A DNA stretch of 64,000 nt from Rheinheimera baltica DSM 14885 (GCF_000425345.1 NZ_AUDG01000017.1:1-64000), one strand, 5' to 3'. Counted from the first letter of the stretch, positions 34,489 through 45,472 are shown. Program-made: numbers and translations. The notes: generated by a model from the letters alone, not told the origin.

Positions 34489-35499
34489 TTACGCGTGCTT
34501 CATAAACTCAACCGTGTTATCGAGCATACGGTTACTAAAGCCCCATTCATTGTCATACCAGCTCATCACTTTTACCAAGCGACCATTTACACGGGTCTCA
34601 GTAGCATCAAAAATTGATGATTTAGGGTTATGATTAAAATCTACTGACACCAGCGGTAAATCATTAACGGCTAAAACATCTGCCATCTCAGTTGATAGAC
34701 TGGCTGTGCGAATAATGTCATTTACTTCTTCAATTGATGTATTACGACCGGCGATGAAGGTTAAATCAACCAGCGAGACATTAAGCGTTGGTACCCGAAC
34801 CGCTAAACCATCAAATTTACCTACCAGCTCTGGCACAACTAAACCAACAGCCGCTGCAGCCCCTGTTTTTGTAGGGATCATAGACATAGCCGCAGCACGA
34901 GCTCGGCGCACATCAGTATGATACACATCGCTTAAACGTTGATCATTTGTGTAAGCGTGAATGGTTGTCATTAAACCTGACTCAATACCCAGGGCATCGT
35001 TTAATGGCTTAGCGATAGGCGCTAGACAGTTTGTAGTGCAGGATGCATTAGAAATAATGTTCATTTGAGGCGTTAAAATTTGATGATTAACGCCATATAC
35101 GATAGTAGCGTCTACATCTTTTGCCGGGGCGGAAATAATCACTTTTTTCGCGCCAGCTGTCAGATGTGCGCCTGCACTCTTACGATCGGTAAATAAGCCA
35201 GTACATTCTAATACCACATCAACATTAAGTTGCTGCCATGGCAAATTGGCCGGATTGCGTTCACTTAATGTGATAATTTCATCCTGGTTAACATAAATAG
35301 CTTTATCATTATGTTCAACGTTGGCGGCAAAAATACCATGAGCTGTGTCATACTTTAGTAAGTGAGCGTTAATAGCTGCGTCGCCTAAATCATTAATAGC
35401 AACCACTTTAATATCGTAATTTTTGCTACTTTCATACAATGCACGCAGCACATTACGGCCAATGCGGCCAAAGCCGTTAATCGCGACACGAATAGTCAT
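34489..35499 (-). CDS. gapA: glyceraldehyde-3-phosphate dehydrogenase, type I
   Basis: The 336-residue enzyme has the NAD-binding NGFGRIGR start, the active site [12 protein letters not shown] (Cys154), and the C-terminal [13 protein letters not shown]. It oxidises glyceraldehyde 3-phosphate to 1,3-bisphosphoglycerate in central glycolysis. Its promoter region is shared with malQ and carries two HexR-like operators. A second, longer GAPDH is encoded at 54.2 kb. Confidence 0.96.
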   Translation of the reverse strand: MTIRVAINGFGRIGRNVLRALYESSKNYDIKVVAINDLGDAAINAHLLKYDTAHGIFAANVEHNDKAIYVNQDEIITLSERNPANLPWQQLNVDVVLECTGLFTDRKSAGAHLTAGAKKVIISAPAKDVDATIVYGVNHQILTPQMNIISNASCTTNCLAPIAKPLNDALGIESGLMTTIHAYTNDQRLSDVYHTDVRRARAAAMSMIPTKTGAAAAVGLVVPELVGKFDGLAVRVPTLNVSLVDLTFIAGRNTSIEEVNDIIRTASLSTEMADVLAVNDLPLVSVDFNHNPKSSIFDATETRVNGRLVKVMSWYDNEWGFSNRMLDNTVEFMKHA

Positions 35500-35544
35500 A
35501 TTAACCCCGTTTAATAGATAATCTGAAATTGAGTAAAAACATTA

Positions 35545-35559
35545 TGTAGTAAAATTACA
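35545..35559. promoter_or_regulatory. HexR-like operator 1 (gapA/malQ divergent region)
   Basis: TGTAGT-AAA-ATTACA matches the HexR consensus TGTAAT-N3-ATTACA with one mismatch and is nearly palindromic (extended ATGTA..TACAT). It lies 46 bases upstream of the gapA start. gapA is a known member of the HexR central-carbohydrate regulon in Shewanella and relatives. Confidence 0.7.
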
Positions 35560-35607
35560 TTAATTGTCGGTTATTTCAAGTTTTAAACGCGTAAAAACTG
35601 ATATTTA

Positions 35608-35622
35608 TGTAATTAAATGACA
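35608..35622. promoter_or_regulatory. HexR-like operator 2 (gapA/malQ divergent region)
   Basis: TGTAAT-TAA-ATGACA matches the HexR consensus with one mismatch. It lies 63 bases centre-to-centre from site 1 and 75 bases upstream of malQ. The pair could control both divergent genes. Confidence 0.6.
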
Positions 35623-35696
35623 TAAATGAACAATGACTTTACTGGCAATGCCGCCTAGAATATGCGATAGCCAACTGACAAGACTGGGAATTTTTC

Positions 35697-37877
35697 ATGG
35701 ACGCTACCTTACTGGCTGAACTCATAGCCTTTTGTGGTATTGAAACAGAATTTAATGATGCCTGGGGCCAACCCACCAGAGTGAGTGAACAGCACCAGTT
35801 GGCGCTGCTTAGTGCACAGGGCTTTGACATTGACGATGATGACACCGCGCGTTTGCAGCTATTGTCGCGTCAACTTGATTTCTGGCAGCAGCCACTGCAA
35901 CCGGTGTCAGTTCAAAGAATGGATGAACAGCTGCAACTGTTACTTAACGTAACGCTGGAACAGGCTAATGAGACCTGGACTTTTTTATTAACCAGCGAAG
36001 ATGGTGTTGAATACCCCTTTACATTGATACCTGTTGATGGCGAGTTAGTCCAGGTTACTGTATTAGATGAAGTTGAGTATCATCAGTACCAGCACCCGCT
36101 GCCGTTATCGCTTGCACCGGGATATCATAAGTTGCAGCGCAATAACGATACGATGCAGCAATCATTAATTATTACACCGGGCCATTGTTTTGAGCCGGAA
36201 ATGTTTAAACATAAACAGCAATGGGGCATATCGTTGCAACTTTATGGCCTGCGATCAGAGCGAAATTGGGGTATTGGTGATTTTACCGACCTTGGTAATA
36301 CAGTACGCTACTTAGCCGATATGGGCGCCGATTTTGTTGGGTTAAACCCCATTCACGCGTTGTATCCGGCAATGCCAGAAAGTGCCAGTCCGTATAGCCC
36401 GTCATCCAGACGCTGGCTAAATATCGCTTATATTGATGTCAGCGCAATGCCTGGTTTCGCTCAGTGTAGCCGAACGCAAAGTCTGGTAACGGCACCAACA
36501 TTTGAGGCACAGCTTAGTGCGCAGCGTGATAAAGACTTTGTTGACTACAGCGGTGTAATGCAATTAAAACTGCCAGTGATGAAAAGCGCGTTTCAATGGT
36601 TTGTTGAGAATGAGAAAACCACAGCAAAAGCACTGAGTAAATCCTATAAGCAATTTAAAAAGGCAGGAGGGGCCAGCTTACAGCAGTTGGCACTGTATGA
36701 CGCCTTACACGCCCATTTATACCAGCAAGACAGTATGAACTGGGGCTGGCCAAATTGGCCTGAACAATATCGTCAACCGCAATCTCCTGCTGTAGTTGCG
36801 TTTGCTAAAACACATAAAGCAGAGCTGGAGTTTTACTGTTATCTTCAATTTATCGCACAACAACAATTGGCATCTGCTCAACAGGTTGCAAAGGATGCCG
36901 GTATGTTGTTGGGGTTGTATCGTGATTTAGCTGTAGGCGTAAGTGAAGCATCAACTGAGATTTGGGGAAATCCGCAGTTGTATTGTCGGGACGCCAGTGT
37001 GGGCGCTCCGCCGGATCCGCTTGGCCCTGCGGGGCAAAATTGGGGCTTACCCCCGATGTATCCTTTCGAATTATATAAACAGGGCTACCAACCCATTATA
37101 GATTTGCTGCGCGCTAATATGCTGCATGCTGGTGCGTTACGTATCGACCATGTAATGGCGTTGCTGCGTCTATGGTGGGTACCTAAACAAGCGGACAATG
37201 CTGGTGGAGGTGCTTATGTTTACTATCCTATTATGGATTTACTGGGTATTTTGGCGTTAGAAAGCCAGCGCAATAGTGCGGTGATAATTGGTGAAGATTT
37301 GGGCACCGTGCCTGATGGTATCCGCGAGATGCTGGCGCAGTATGGCGTATATTCTTACCGCGTATTTTTCTTTGAAACCGCCGCTGACGGTGGCTATATC
37401 TCGCCGGCACATTACCCCCGACAGGCGATGGCGACATTAACAACACATGATTTACCTACTTTAATCGGTTTTTGGCATTGCGAAGATTTACGCCTGGGTA
37501 AAGAGCTGGGGCTTTACAAGGATGAGAACCAGCTAAAGGGCTTGTATGCGCAACGGCATAATAATAAACAACGTATCCTAGACTCTTTGCATGGTCATCA
37601 TGTGCTTCCGGCTGATTATACCCGCAGTGTTGAACATCTGGTCATGGATACTACGCTGAATTTTGCCATGCAACGGCATCTTGCCGTGACCAGCAGCCAG
37701 TTATTGTGCCTGCAATTGGAAGATGCCCTGGAGATGACGCAGCCAGTCAATATTCCCGGCACTAGCACAGAATACCCAAACTGGCGGCGTAAATTGTCAC
37801 AGCCAATCGAGCAGTGGCGGCAAAAAAGTGGTATGACTGAGCTGTTTAAAGACATTACTAAGCGACGCAATAGCTAA
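35697..37877 (+). CDS. malQ: 4-alpha-glucanotransferase (amylomaltase)
   Basis: The 726-residue GH77 enzyme has an N-terminal MalQ-specific domain (about 1-160) and the catalytic barrel: SPYSPSSRRWLN substrate-binding segment, catalytic nucleophile Asp484 in ALRIDHVM, acid/base Glu533 in IGEDLGTVP, and the TTHDLPTL motif. Family-typical GAPPDPLGPAGQNWG is present. It transfers alpha-1,4-glucan chains between maltodextrins. It heads a cluster with glgB and glgX on the plus strand and is divergent from gapA. Confidence 0.96.
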   Translation: MDATLLAELIAFCGIETEFNDAWGQPTRVSEQHQLALLSAQGFDIDDDDTARLQLLSRQLDFWQQPLQPVSVQRMDEQLQLLLNVTLEQANETWTFLLTSEDGVEYPFTLIPVDGELVQVTVLDEVEYHQYQHPLPLSLAPGYHKLQRNNDTMQQSLIITPGHCFEPEMFKHKQQWGISLQLYGLRSERNWGIGDFTDLGNTVRYLADMGADFVGLNPIHALYPAMPESASPYSPSSRRWLNIAYIDVSAMPGFAQCSRTQSLVTAPTFEAQLSAQRDKDFVDYSGVMQLKLPVMKSAFQWFVENEKTTAKALSKSYKQFKKAGGASLQQLALYDALHAHLYQQDSMNWGWPNWPEQYRQPQSPAVVAFAKTHKAELEFYCYLQFIAQQQLASAQQVAKDAGMLLGLYRDLAVGVSEASTEIWGNPQLYCRDASVGAPPDPLGPAGQNWGLPPMYPFELYKQGYQPIIDLLRANMLHAGALRIDHVMALLRLWWVPKQADNAGGGAYVYYPIMDLLGILALESQRNSAVIIGEDLGTVPDGIREMLAQYGVYSYRVFFFETAADGGYISPAHYPRQAMATLTTHDLPTLIGFWHCEDLRLGKELGLYKDENQLKGLYAQRHNNKQRILDSLHGHHVLPADYTRSVEHLVMDTTLNFAMQRHLAVTSSQLLCLQLEDALEMTQPVNIPGTSTEYPNWRRKLSQPIEQWRQKSGMTELFKDITKRRNS

Positions 37878-37955
37878 AAGGTGTTTCCAATAGCTAAAAC
37901 ACTGATTGCGGTAAAACTGGCAGGCAACGAAAAAAAGCAATAATAAGGATAGACT

Positions 37956-40139
37956 ATGAGCTTAGCGCTATTACAACAGGTAAAGTGTGCAGAACCATTT
38001 TCCGTGCTTGGCTGGCAACAGCTCAAAGCGGACAGTCGGGTAGGCTTAATACTGCGGGTTTATTTACCGGATGCTTTAGCGGTGAGTGCCGTGTCGGCCA
38101 AAACGGGCAAGTCCTTGGGTGAGCTAACGGCCAATAGTCTTTATTCTGGTGTGTTTGAATTATCGTTACCGAAAAAACGTGTTACAGAGCCATACATCCT
38201 AACGGTGAAGAGCGGTAGTTTTGAGTATCAGTTGTTCGACCCTTATCAGTTTACGGACGAAGCATTTTACGCCGTGCACTATGTTGGTAGTCAGCCAGAA
38301 AATCTATATCGCCAACTTGGCGCGCAACTCATTAGCCTTAATGTAGGTGGGAAACAAGTTAATGCCTGTCGGTTTGCGGTATATGCGCCAAATGCTAGCA
38401 ATGTAAGTTTGATTGGCGATATGAATAATTGGGATGGTCGGGTGCATCCGATGCAACGCACCCACTGCGGGCATTGGGTGCTAGTGTTGCCGGAGGTTGC
38501 AAGCGGCGTGCGCTATAAATTTGAAATCAAAGATAGTCATGGTCATTTATTGCCACACAAATCTGATCCTATGGCATTTTTCGCGGAGCAATACCCGTCG
38601 CATGCCTCTTTAGTCTATGACCACAATCAATACCAGTGGCAAGATGCAACCTGGCGCAACAGAGCCGTAACTGACCCATTAACCAGTCCCATGAGTATTT
38701 ATGAGCTGCAAGTGGGTTCCTGGTGTCGCGATCTGGATAATCAGCCGTTAACATACCGGGCGTTGGCCGACAAATTAATTCCATATGTGTTGGACATGGG
38801 CTATACCCATATAGAGCTGCTACCGGTGATGGAACATCCGTTTGATGGCTCCTGGGGCTATCAGCCACTGGGCTTGTTTGCACCATCTTCACGGTTTGGT
38901 TCACCAGATGACTTTAAGTATTTTGTTGATGCCTGCCATCAGGCTGGTATCAGCGTTATTTTAGATTGGGTTCCGGCTCACTTCCCGGAAGATGGCCATG
39001 GTTTAGCCCGTTTCGATGGTAGCCATTTATATGAATACGAAGACCCGCGTCGTGGTTGGCATCCAGACTGGAACTCTTGCATTTATGATTACGGTAAAGA
39101 CTATGTTCGCCAGTTTTTAATTGCCAGTGCCTTGTATTGGCTAGAGCATTTTCACATTGATGGCTTAAGGGTAGATGCTGTTGCGTCAATGTTGTACTGG
39201 GATTATTCACGCCAGGAAGGTGAGTGGATCCCAAATATTGACGGTGGTAACCACAATTATGAAGCTATTAGCTTTTTCCGCTGGTTTAATACCGAAGTGT
39301 ATAGCAAGTTCCCACAGGCAATTACTATAGCCGAAGAATCTACTTCATTTCCTATGGTGTCACGACCGGTTGATATGGGGGGGTTAGGCTTTGGTTTTAA
39401 ATGGAACATGGGTTGGATGAATGACAGCTTACGTTATATCAGTAAGGATCCGGCGTACCGACGTTATCATCATAACGACCTGACATTTTCTATGGTGTAC
39501 GCCTATAACGAAAACTTTATTTTACCGCTGTCACATGACGAAGTAGTGCATGGTAAAGGCAGTTTACTGAACAAAATGCCCGGTGATGAATGGCAACAAA
39601 CTGCGAATTTGCGTGCGTACTATGCTTTTATGTTTGCGCATCCTGGCAAGAAACTGAACTTTATGGGCAATGAGTTTGCACAGGGCCGTGAATGGAGCCA
39701 CATGCAAAGTTTGGATTGGCACTTGCTGGATTACGATAAACACCGCGGTATGCAACAATTATGTCGTGATTTAAACCACTGTTACCGCCGTCTGGCGCCA
39801 CTTTATCAGTTGGATTATTCGCAAGATGGATTTCGTTGGTTAGATCATCAGGATGCAGATAACAGTACTTTGAGCTTTCTGCGTAGTGATAAAGCGGGTA
39901 ACGTCATTTATGTGGTGTGCAATTTTACCCCAATGCCACGTCAAAACTTTTTGTTGGGTGTAGAGCAAGCTGGAGAGTACGAAGTTATTCTTAATACCGA
40001 TAGCACTTACTATTGGGGCAGTAATTTTGATGTTGGTGGCGGGCTTGTTACGCAAAACCATGCTTATCAGGGAATGACGCAGTGTATCTGTTTGCAGTTA
40101 CCCCCCCTGGCAACACTGTATATACGAAAAAGAGTTTAA
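37956..40139 (+). CDS. glgB: 1,4-alpha-glucan branching enzyme
   Basis: The 727-residue GH13 enzyme (E. coli 728) has an N-terminal beta domain and CBM48 (VSLIGDMNNWDGRVHPM). The catalytic part follows: PVMEHPFDGSWGYQPLGLFA, nucleophile Asp407 in GLRVDAVASML, acid/base Glu460 in TIAEEST, and the LPLSHDEVVHGKGSL segment. It introduces alpha-1,6 branches into glycogen. The usual YEVHLGSW motif reads YELQVGSW here, a minor variation. It lies 78 bases after malQ. Confidence 0.97.
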   Translation: MSLALLQQVKCAEPFSVLGWQQLKADSRVGLILRVYLPDALAVSAVSAKTGKSLGELTANSLYSGVFELSLPKKRVTEPYILTVKSGSFEYQLFDPYQFTDEAFYAVHYVGSQPENLYRQLGAQLISLNVGGKQVNACRFAVYAPNASNVSLIGDMNNWDGRVHPMQRTHCGHWVLVLPEVASGVRYKFEIKDSHGHLLPHKSDPMAFFAEQYPSHASLVYDHNQYQWQDATWRNRAVTDPLTSPMSIYELQVGSWCRDLDNQPLTYRALADKLIPYVLDMGYTHIELLPVMEHPFDGSWGYQPLGLFAPSSRFGSPDDFKYFVDACHQAGISVILDWVPAHFPEDGHGLARFDGSHLYEYEDPRRGWHPDWNSCIYDYGKDYVRQFLIASALYWLEHFHIDGLRVDAVASMLYWDYSRQEGEWIPNIDGGNHNYEAISFFRWFNTEVYSKFPQAITIAEESTSFPMVSRPVDMGGLGFGFKWNMGWMNDSLRYISKDPAYRRYHHNDLTFSMVYAYNENFILPLSHDEVVHGKGSLLNKMPGDEWQQTANLRAYYAFMFAHPGKKLNFMGNEFAQGREWSHMQSLDWHLLDYDKHRGMQQLCRDLNHCYRRLAPLYQLDYSQDGFRWLDHQDADNSTLSFLRSDKAGNVIYVVCNFTPMPRQNFLLGVEQAGEYEVILNTDSTYYWGSNFDVGGGLVTQNHAYQGMTQCICLQLPPLATLYIRKRV

Positions 40140-40178
40140 TGATTTACACGAACGACAAACAATGAGTGAACTAAGGCA

Positions 40179-42239
40179 ATGAGTAATCAGATACCGTTAT
40201 TGAAGATGTCTTTAGGTAGCGCCGCTCCACTTGGTGCTACGTTGGTGTCTGAAGAAGCAGGCGTTACCAGCTGGAACTTCGCGGTTTTTGCACCTGATGC
40301 CTCTGCGTTAACGTTATGCCTGTATTTACCTGACACCGAGGAGTTGCTTGGTGAGCTTAACTTTAGTGGCCGCACTGGGCCTGTGTGGCATCTGCAGGTA
40401 GACGGAATTGATAGTGGCACCTTGTATGCGTTTAAAGCGGCAGGCGCAGATAACCGAGAGCTAGGTTTGGCTTTTGATGCTGAGCGTGTTGTGCTGGATC
40501 CCTATGTGAAACAGCTGAACCGTAGTTTAAGTTTTAATCAACGGCTGTATCAAACTAAAAGCCACTATATGCTTGCCAAAGGTGTACTTAAACCGCAGCA
40601 GTTTGATTGGCAAGGCAGTGTTAAACCGCAGGTTCCTCGCGAAAAAACTGTTATTTACGAAGCGCATGTCAAAGGCATAACCATGCTTCACCCTGAGGTG
40701 CCACCACCATTGCGTGGTACCTATCTTGGCTTGTGTCATCCTGCGGTTATAAGCCATTTACAGCAGTTAGGTATTACTACATTGCAGTTACTGCCTGTAG
40801 CGGCATTTTTAAGTGAACCAAAACTTAACGCACTGCAACTGAGTAATTACTGGGGATATAATCCGGTAAGCTTATTTGCACCAGAACCACGTTATCAGGT
40901 TAATGATGCCGTATCTGAGTTTAAAACGATGGTACGCAGCTATCATCAAGCCGGTATTGAAGTCATTTTAGATGTTGTATTTAACCATACGGCTGAAGCC
41001 GGAGAGGATGGCCCGGTTCTGAGTTTCCGTGGTTTGGCAAATAAACATTACTACTTATTTGAAAGTCATGCCGACATTACCGATTTTAGCCAGCCTTGTA
41101 ATTATACCGGCTGTGGTAATACGCTAAACGTTGCGCATCCAATGGTACAAAAATTGGTAATGGATGCACTGCGTTATTGGGTTACAGAAATGCAGGTTGA
41201 TGGCTTCCGGTTTGATTTGGCCACAACACTTGCCCGGGAGCACAAGCGATTTAACCCTTACGCTGCGTTTTTTCAAATCATCGCACAAGACCCTGTGCTG
41301 TCTGGCGTCAAGTTGATAGCTGAACCATGGGATGTTGGCCCAATGGGCTATCAATTAGGTCAATTCCCTGCGCAATGGTCAGAGCTAAATGACAAGTGTC
41401 GTGATACTTTTCGTGCATTTTGGCGTGGCGACCAAGGCGTGTTACCCGAATTTACCACCCGGTTATTGGGATCGCGGGATATTTTCCAAAAACACCATAA
41501 ACCCGCATGCTGTAGTGTGAACTATTTAACTTACCACGATGGTTTTACGCTACATGATGTTGTCAGTTATAACGATAAACACAATTGGCTTAATGGTGAA
41601 GAAAATCGTGATGGACATAGCCATAACCTAATCAGTAATCATGGTGTGGAGGGGGCAACGAAAGACCCGCAGGTCATCGCTAATCGATACCAGCATAAAC
41701 GCAATCTGGTGGCGACTTTACTGCTTAGTCAAGGCATGATCCACTGGTTAGGTGGTGATGAGCTTAGCCATACTCAGCGTGGTAATAACAATGCCTATTG
41801 TCAGGACAACGACATTAGCTGGTTGGACTGGCATTTAGACAGCGATGAAGATGACTTTTTGCAGTTTGTTCGCCAGATGCTGGCATTTCGACGTAAATAT
41901 GCCTGTTTGCAGCAGTTATCACTACTTGATGACAGTTATCAATTGCATGGTGATAAACACCAAATCACCTGGTTTTTGCCCGATGGAAGTGAAAAGCAAG
42001 AGCATGACTGGCACGACCCTCAGCGGTCTGGTTGTATTTTCCAAATCAGCAATAAAGTGTCTAAAGTCAGTTTGTTGTTCGTTTTTAATGCTGCAGAGAC
42101 GCCGCTTAATATCAATATGCCTAAGCGACAATGGCAGTTGCTGCTTGATACCAGTATCGACAAAGGGCTGCAACAAGAAGACGCTAATCGGGTAAGTCAG
42201 TATCAACAGTATGCACAGAGTATCTCAGTCTGGCAGTAG
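40179..42239 (+). CDS. glgX: glycogen debranching enzyme GlgX
   Basis: The 686-residue GH13 enzyme has an N-terminal CBM48-like domain, then VYEAHVKGITMLHPEVP-type segment IYEAHVKG. The nucleophile is Asp346 in GFRFDLATTL, the acid/base is Glu382 in LIAEPWDVG, and the diagnostic YLTYHDGFTLHDVVSYNDKH is present. It hydrolyses alpha-1,6 links of short-branched limit dextrins. AAGG lies close to the ATG. It ends the malQ-glgB-glgX group; no glgC, glgA or glgP follows. Confidence 0.96.
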   Translation: MSNQIPLLKMSLGSAAPLGATLVSEEAGVTSWNFAVFAPDASALTLCLYLPDTEELLGELNFSGRTGPVWHLQVDGIDSGTLYAFKAAGADNRELGLAFDAERVVLDPYVKQLNRSLSFNQRLYQTKSHYMLAKGVLKPQQFDWQGSVKPQVPREKTVIYEAHVKGITMLHPEVPPPLRGTYLGLCHPAVISHLQQLGITTLQLLPVAAFLSEPKLNALQLSNYWGYNPVSLFAPEPRYQVNDAVSEFKTMVRSYHQAGIEVILDVVFNHTAEAGEDGPVLSFRGLANKHYYLFESHADITDFSQPCNYTGCGNTLNVAHPMVQKLVMDALRYWVTEMQVDGFRFDLATTLAREHKRFNPYAAFFQIIAQDPVLSGVKLIAEPWDVGPMGYQLGQFPAQWSELNDKCRDTFRAFWRGDQGVLPEFTTRLLGSRDIFQKHHKPACCSVNYLTYHDGFTLHDVVSYNDKHNWLNGEENRDGHSHNLISNHGVEGATKDPQVIANRYQHKRNLVATLLLSQGMIHWLGGDELSHTQRGNNNAYCQDNDISWLDWHLDSDEDDFLQFVRQMLAFRRKYACLQQLSLLDDSYQLHGDKHQITWFLPDGSEKQEHDWHDPQRSGCIFQISNKVSKVSLLFVFNAAETPLNINMPKRQWQLLLDTSIDKGLQQEDANRVSQYQQYAQSISVWQ

Positions 42240-42333
42240 GTTTATTGCTGCCTTTTCAGTATAATGCGCGCCATTTGAATGCCGCCGCCTTCAACGAAGG
42301 CTTAGCGGGGCAACAATAATGAAGGAATGTCAG

Positions 42334-43863
42334 ATGACAGACACAGCAGCACTTTGTGATATCGGGTTTGTCGGCGCCGGTGTGATGGGCAAAAATCTTA
42401 TTTTGAACCTCGCCGATAACGGTTACCGTGTTGCCGCCTTTGACCTGGACCATCAGAAATTAGAATCGGTACTGGAGCAGGATAAAGCGGAGCGTGGCGA
42501 GAAACCGGCCCGCGTTATTGCTTGCAGCTCTTACACTGAATTGCTGTCGCGTTTGTCAGCACCTCATCTTATTGTATTGTCCGTCCCGGCAGGTAAGCCG
42601 GTTGACGATGTTTGCCACAAGCTGATTGATGCTGGTATTCAGGCCGACGATATTATTGTTGATACCGGTAATAGTTTGTGGACAGATACCGTTGCGCGCG
42701 AAAAAGATTTTGAAGGTAAGTTCATTTTCTTTTCAACCGCTGTATCCGGTGGCGAAGTGGGTGCACGTTTTGGCCCGTCACTTATGCCAAGTGGCGACCC
42801 ATACGCGTGGACACGCATTAAACCATTGTGGCAGGCGATTGCGGCGAAAGTAGACCCTGCTACCGGTAAACCCATTGAACGATTTGAGCCTGGCAATCCT
42901 GTTACAGAAGGTGAGCCCTGTGCAACTTATATTGGCCCAAGTGGTTCTGGCCACTATGTAAAAATGGTTCACAACGGCATTGAATATGCTGACATGCAGC
43001 TTATCTGTGAAGCCTATCAGGTGATGCGCGATATTCTTGGTATGCCTGCTGCAGAAATTGCAGAGGTGTTTAAACAGTGGAACCAAGGCAAGTTACATAG
43101 CTATTTAATTGGTATAAGCGCCGATGTACTGGCAACCAAAGACTCTGAAACAGGCTTGCCGTTAGTTGATGTCATTATGGACAAGGCTGGCCAAAAAGGC
43201 ACCGGCTTGTGGACAGCTGTTAGTAGTTTGCAACTGGGAAGTCCGTCACCAACAATTGCTGAAGCGGTGTATGCTCGCTCGTTATCAGCGCTTAAGCATG
43301 AACGGGTAAAGGCGGCTACAGTGTTGGCAGGCCCGGCGCAAAGCTTAATTTCTCCTGAGCAAAAAGACGAGATTATTCAGGCATTACATGATGCGCTGTA
43401 TTGCGCCAAAATATGCGTTTATGCACAGGGTTTCCATCTAATGAAAACCGCTGCGGATGAGCATGGCTGGCAGCTAAACTTTGCCGAAATTGCTAAAATC
43501 TGGCGCGCGGGTTGTATTATTCGTGCCGTGTTTTTACAGTCAATTACCGAAGCATATGAACGTAACGATGAATTAGAGAATTTGTTATTAGATCCCTTCT
43601 TCGCCAAACAAATTTCTGTTTACCAACAAAATTGGCGCAAAGCGGTAGCTAACGCCACCTTAGCGGGTATTCCTGTGGCCGCATTAAGCTCGGCGCTTAG
43701 CTACTACGACTCATATCGCACGGCAGTGTTACCTGCTAATTTATTGCAGGGCCAGCGCGATTATTTTGGCGCGCATACCTTCGAACGTACCGACAAGGCC
43801 AAGGGCAAAATGTTTCACGTAGAGTGGAGCCAAAAAGACCGGCCGATGGTGAAAGTAAAATGA
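42334..43863 (+). CDS. gnd: 6-phosphogluconate dehydrogenase, NADP-dependent
   Basis: The 509-residue enzyme has the Rossmann start [21 protein letters not shown], the [18 protein letters not shown] segment, and the catalytic helix [28 protein letters not shown] follows. It decarboxylates 6-phosphogluconate to ribulose 5-phosphate in the pentose phosphate pathway. I prefer ATG 42334, with AAGGA 7 bases upstream, over ATG 42319. A TATAAT at 42260-42265 may be its -10 element. Its stop overlaps the purT start. Confidence 0.95.
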   Translation: MTDTAALCDIGFVGAGVMGKNLILNLADNGYRVAAFDLDHQKLESVLEQDKAERGEKPARVIACSSYTELLSRLSAPHLIVLSVPAGKPVDDVCHKLIDAGIQADDIIVDTGNSLWTDTVAREKDFEGKFIFFSTAVSGGEVGARFGPSLMPSGDPYAWTRIKPLWQAIAAKVDPATGKPIERFEPGNPVTEGEPCATYIGPSGSGHYVKMVHNGIEYADMQLICEAYQVMRDILGMPAAEIAEVFKQWNQGKLHSYLIGISADVLATKDSETGLPLVDVIMDKAGQKGTGLWTAVSSLQLGSPSPTIAEAVYARSLSALKHERVKAATVLAGPAQSLISPEQKDEIIQALHDALYCAKICVYAQGFHLMKTAADEHGWQLNFAEIAKIWRAGCIIRAVFLQSITEAYERNDELENLLLDPFFAKQISVYQQNWRKAVANATLAGIPVAALSSALSYYDSYRTAVLPANLLQGQRDYFGAHTFERTDKAKGKMFHVEWSQKDRPMVKVK

Positions 43864-45062
43864 CAACTCAGCATAACATACAACATATTGGTACTCCGGG
43901 TACCGCTAGCAGCACTAAGGTGCTGTTATTAGGCGCTGGGGAATTAGGTAAAGAACTGTGTATCGAACTAAAGCGTTATGGCTGTGAGGTAATAGCAGTA
44001 GATCGTTACCCTAATGCACCTGCGATGCAAGTTGCAGACAAAGCCGTAGTCATGTCTATGCTAGATAACGCTGCACTGCGTCAATTGGTGATCACTGAAA
44101 AGCCTGCGTTAATTGTGCCAGAGCTGGAAGCTATCGCTACCTCGGTATTGCTTGAACTGGAAGACTGCGGTTTCAATGTGGTACCCAGTGCAAAAGCTGT
44201 GAATTTGACGATGAATCGGGAAGGCATTCGCCGCTTAGCCGCGGAAGAATTAAAGTTGGCTACGTCACCTTTTGTTTTTGCCAGTGATAAAGACAGCTTT
44301 ATCGCTGCGGTGAACACCATTGGCTACCCTTGCGTAGTTAAACCCATCATGTCATCCAGTGGTAAAGGGCAGAGCGTGCTTCGTTCGGACGCTGATTTGG
44401 ACGCGGCCTGGGTTTACGCTCAGGAAGGCGGACGCGCCGGTAAGGGTAGGGTTATAGTAGAAGGCTTTGTCGACTTCGACTACGAAATTACGCTGTTAAC
44501 GGTAAATTCGGTGTCCGGCATTCAATATTGTGCACCGATAGGCCATCGGCAGGAAAAAGGCGATTATCGTGAAAGCTGGCAGCCACAGGCCATGAGCAGT
44601 GTCGCCTTTGAAACGGCAAAAAGCTACGCTAAAGCGGTGGTAGAGGCTTTAGGTGGTTATGGTTTATTTGGCGTAGAGCTGTTTATTAAAGGTGATAGCG
44701 TGTACTTTTCTGAAGTATCACCCAGGCCACACGATACCGGTATGGTCACCTTGATATCCCAGCAATTAAGTGAGTTTGCTTTGCATGCCCGCGCTATTTT
44801 AGGCTTACCTATTCCACAGATTAAACAATACGGCCCGGCAGCCTCTGCCGTGTTGTTAGTGCCAGGCAACAGTGCCGATATTCAGTATCATGGTTTAGCC
44901 GATGCTTTAGCCGAGCCAGACACCGAATTACGTATTTTTGCTAAACCCGAAGTACAAGGCGAGCGCCGGATGGGTGTAGCACTGGCGTTAAGTGACACGG
45001 TAGAAGCGGCAACGCAAAAAGCGCTTAACGTAATTAGCAAACTTAGCGTGACACTAAAATAA
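43860..45062 (+). CDS. purT: formate-dependent phosphoribosylglycinamide formyltransferase
   Basis: The 400-residue ATP-grasp enzyme has the N-terminal [23 protein letters not shown], the ATP-grasp [11 protein letters not shown] loop, [16 protein letters not shown] and the [14 protein letters not shown] signature. PurT makes formyl-GAR from GAR, formate and ATP in purine synthesis. Its ATG overlaps the gnd stop (ATGA), so the two are co-translated. A pairing of ribose-5-phosphate supply with purine synthesis would make sense. A strong terminator follows. Confidence 0.96.
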   Translation: MTTQHNIQHIGTPGTASSTKVLLLGAGELGKELCIELKRYGCEVIAVDRYPNAPAMQVADKAVVMSMLDNAALRQLVITEKPALIVPELEAIATSVLLELEDCGFNVVPSAKAVNLTMNREGIRRLAAEELKLATSPFVFASDKDSFIAAVNTIGYPCVVKPIMSSSGKGQSVLRSDADLDAAWVYAQEGGRAGKGRVIVEGFVDFDYEITLLTVNSVSGIQYCAPIGHRQEKGDYRESWQPQAMSSVAFETAKSYAKAVVEALGGYGLFGVELFIKGDSVYFSEVSPRPHDTGMVTLISQQLSEFALHARAILGLPIPQIKQYGPAASAVLLVPGNSADIQYHGLADALAEPDTELRIFAKPEVQGERRMGVALALSDTVEAATQKALNVISKLSVTLK

Positions 45063-45081
45063 GCTTGTTATAATGCTGCAT

Positions 45082-45107
45082 AAAAACCACCTGAGGGTGG
45101 TTTTTTT
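45082..45107 (+). terminator. intrinsic terminator after purT
   Basis: AAAAACCACC (45082-45091) pairs with GGTGGTTTTT around a TGAG loop, ending in a T7 run. This is the strongest Rho-independent terminator of the window and closes the gnd-purT operon. Confidence 0.92.
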
Positions 45108-45199
45108 ATGCTTGCTTTTGTAAATAAGTTGTTCACTTTGCTAATAAAATCCACTAGCATCAACGCCTGTTGGTCATCATTTAAAACAGGTATAGCCGC

Positions 45200-45469
45200 A
45201 TGCAGCAGCAACATCAGCAGCGAATTAAAGACATTGATAAACAGGTTATTAAAATTACCTTATTGGAAGCACCTGGCAGCTTGCTATTTGGCGTGGGGTT
45301 GTATGCTAAATTTACTGACGATGGCGCATCAATACTGCCCATATTGCAGGATCAAGCTGTGGTTAACAGCATTATCGTTGTGGGTGCAGCAATTATGCTG
45401 TGGGGAACATACAAAATACTCATGCTGACGCAGGAGAAATCCCGTCTGCAAAAAGTAGCAGGGCATTAA
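45200..45469 (+). CDS. small membrane protein of unknown function
   Basis: The 89-residue protein starts with a polar helical segment (MQQQHQQRIKDIDKQVIKI). Two hydrophobic segments (LLFGVGLYAKF and VVNSIIVVGAAIMLWGTYKI) and a basic tail follow. An ACAGG lies about 12 bases upstream. It opens the run of short co-directional genes after the purT terminator and lies 3 bases before the next gene. I do not recognise a family. Confidence 0.6.
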   Translation: MQQQHQQRIKDIDKQVIKITLLEAPGSLLFGVGLYAKFTDDGASILPILQDQAVVNSIIVVGAAIMLWGTYKILMLTQEKSRLQKVAGH

Positions 45470-45472
45470 CCA

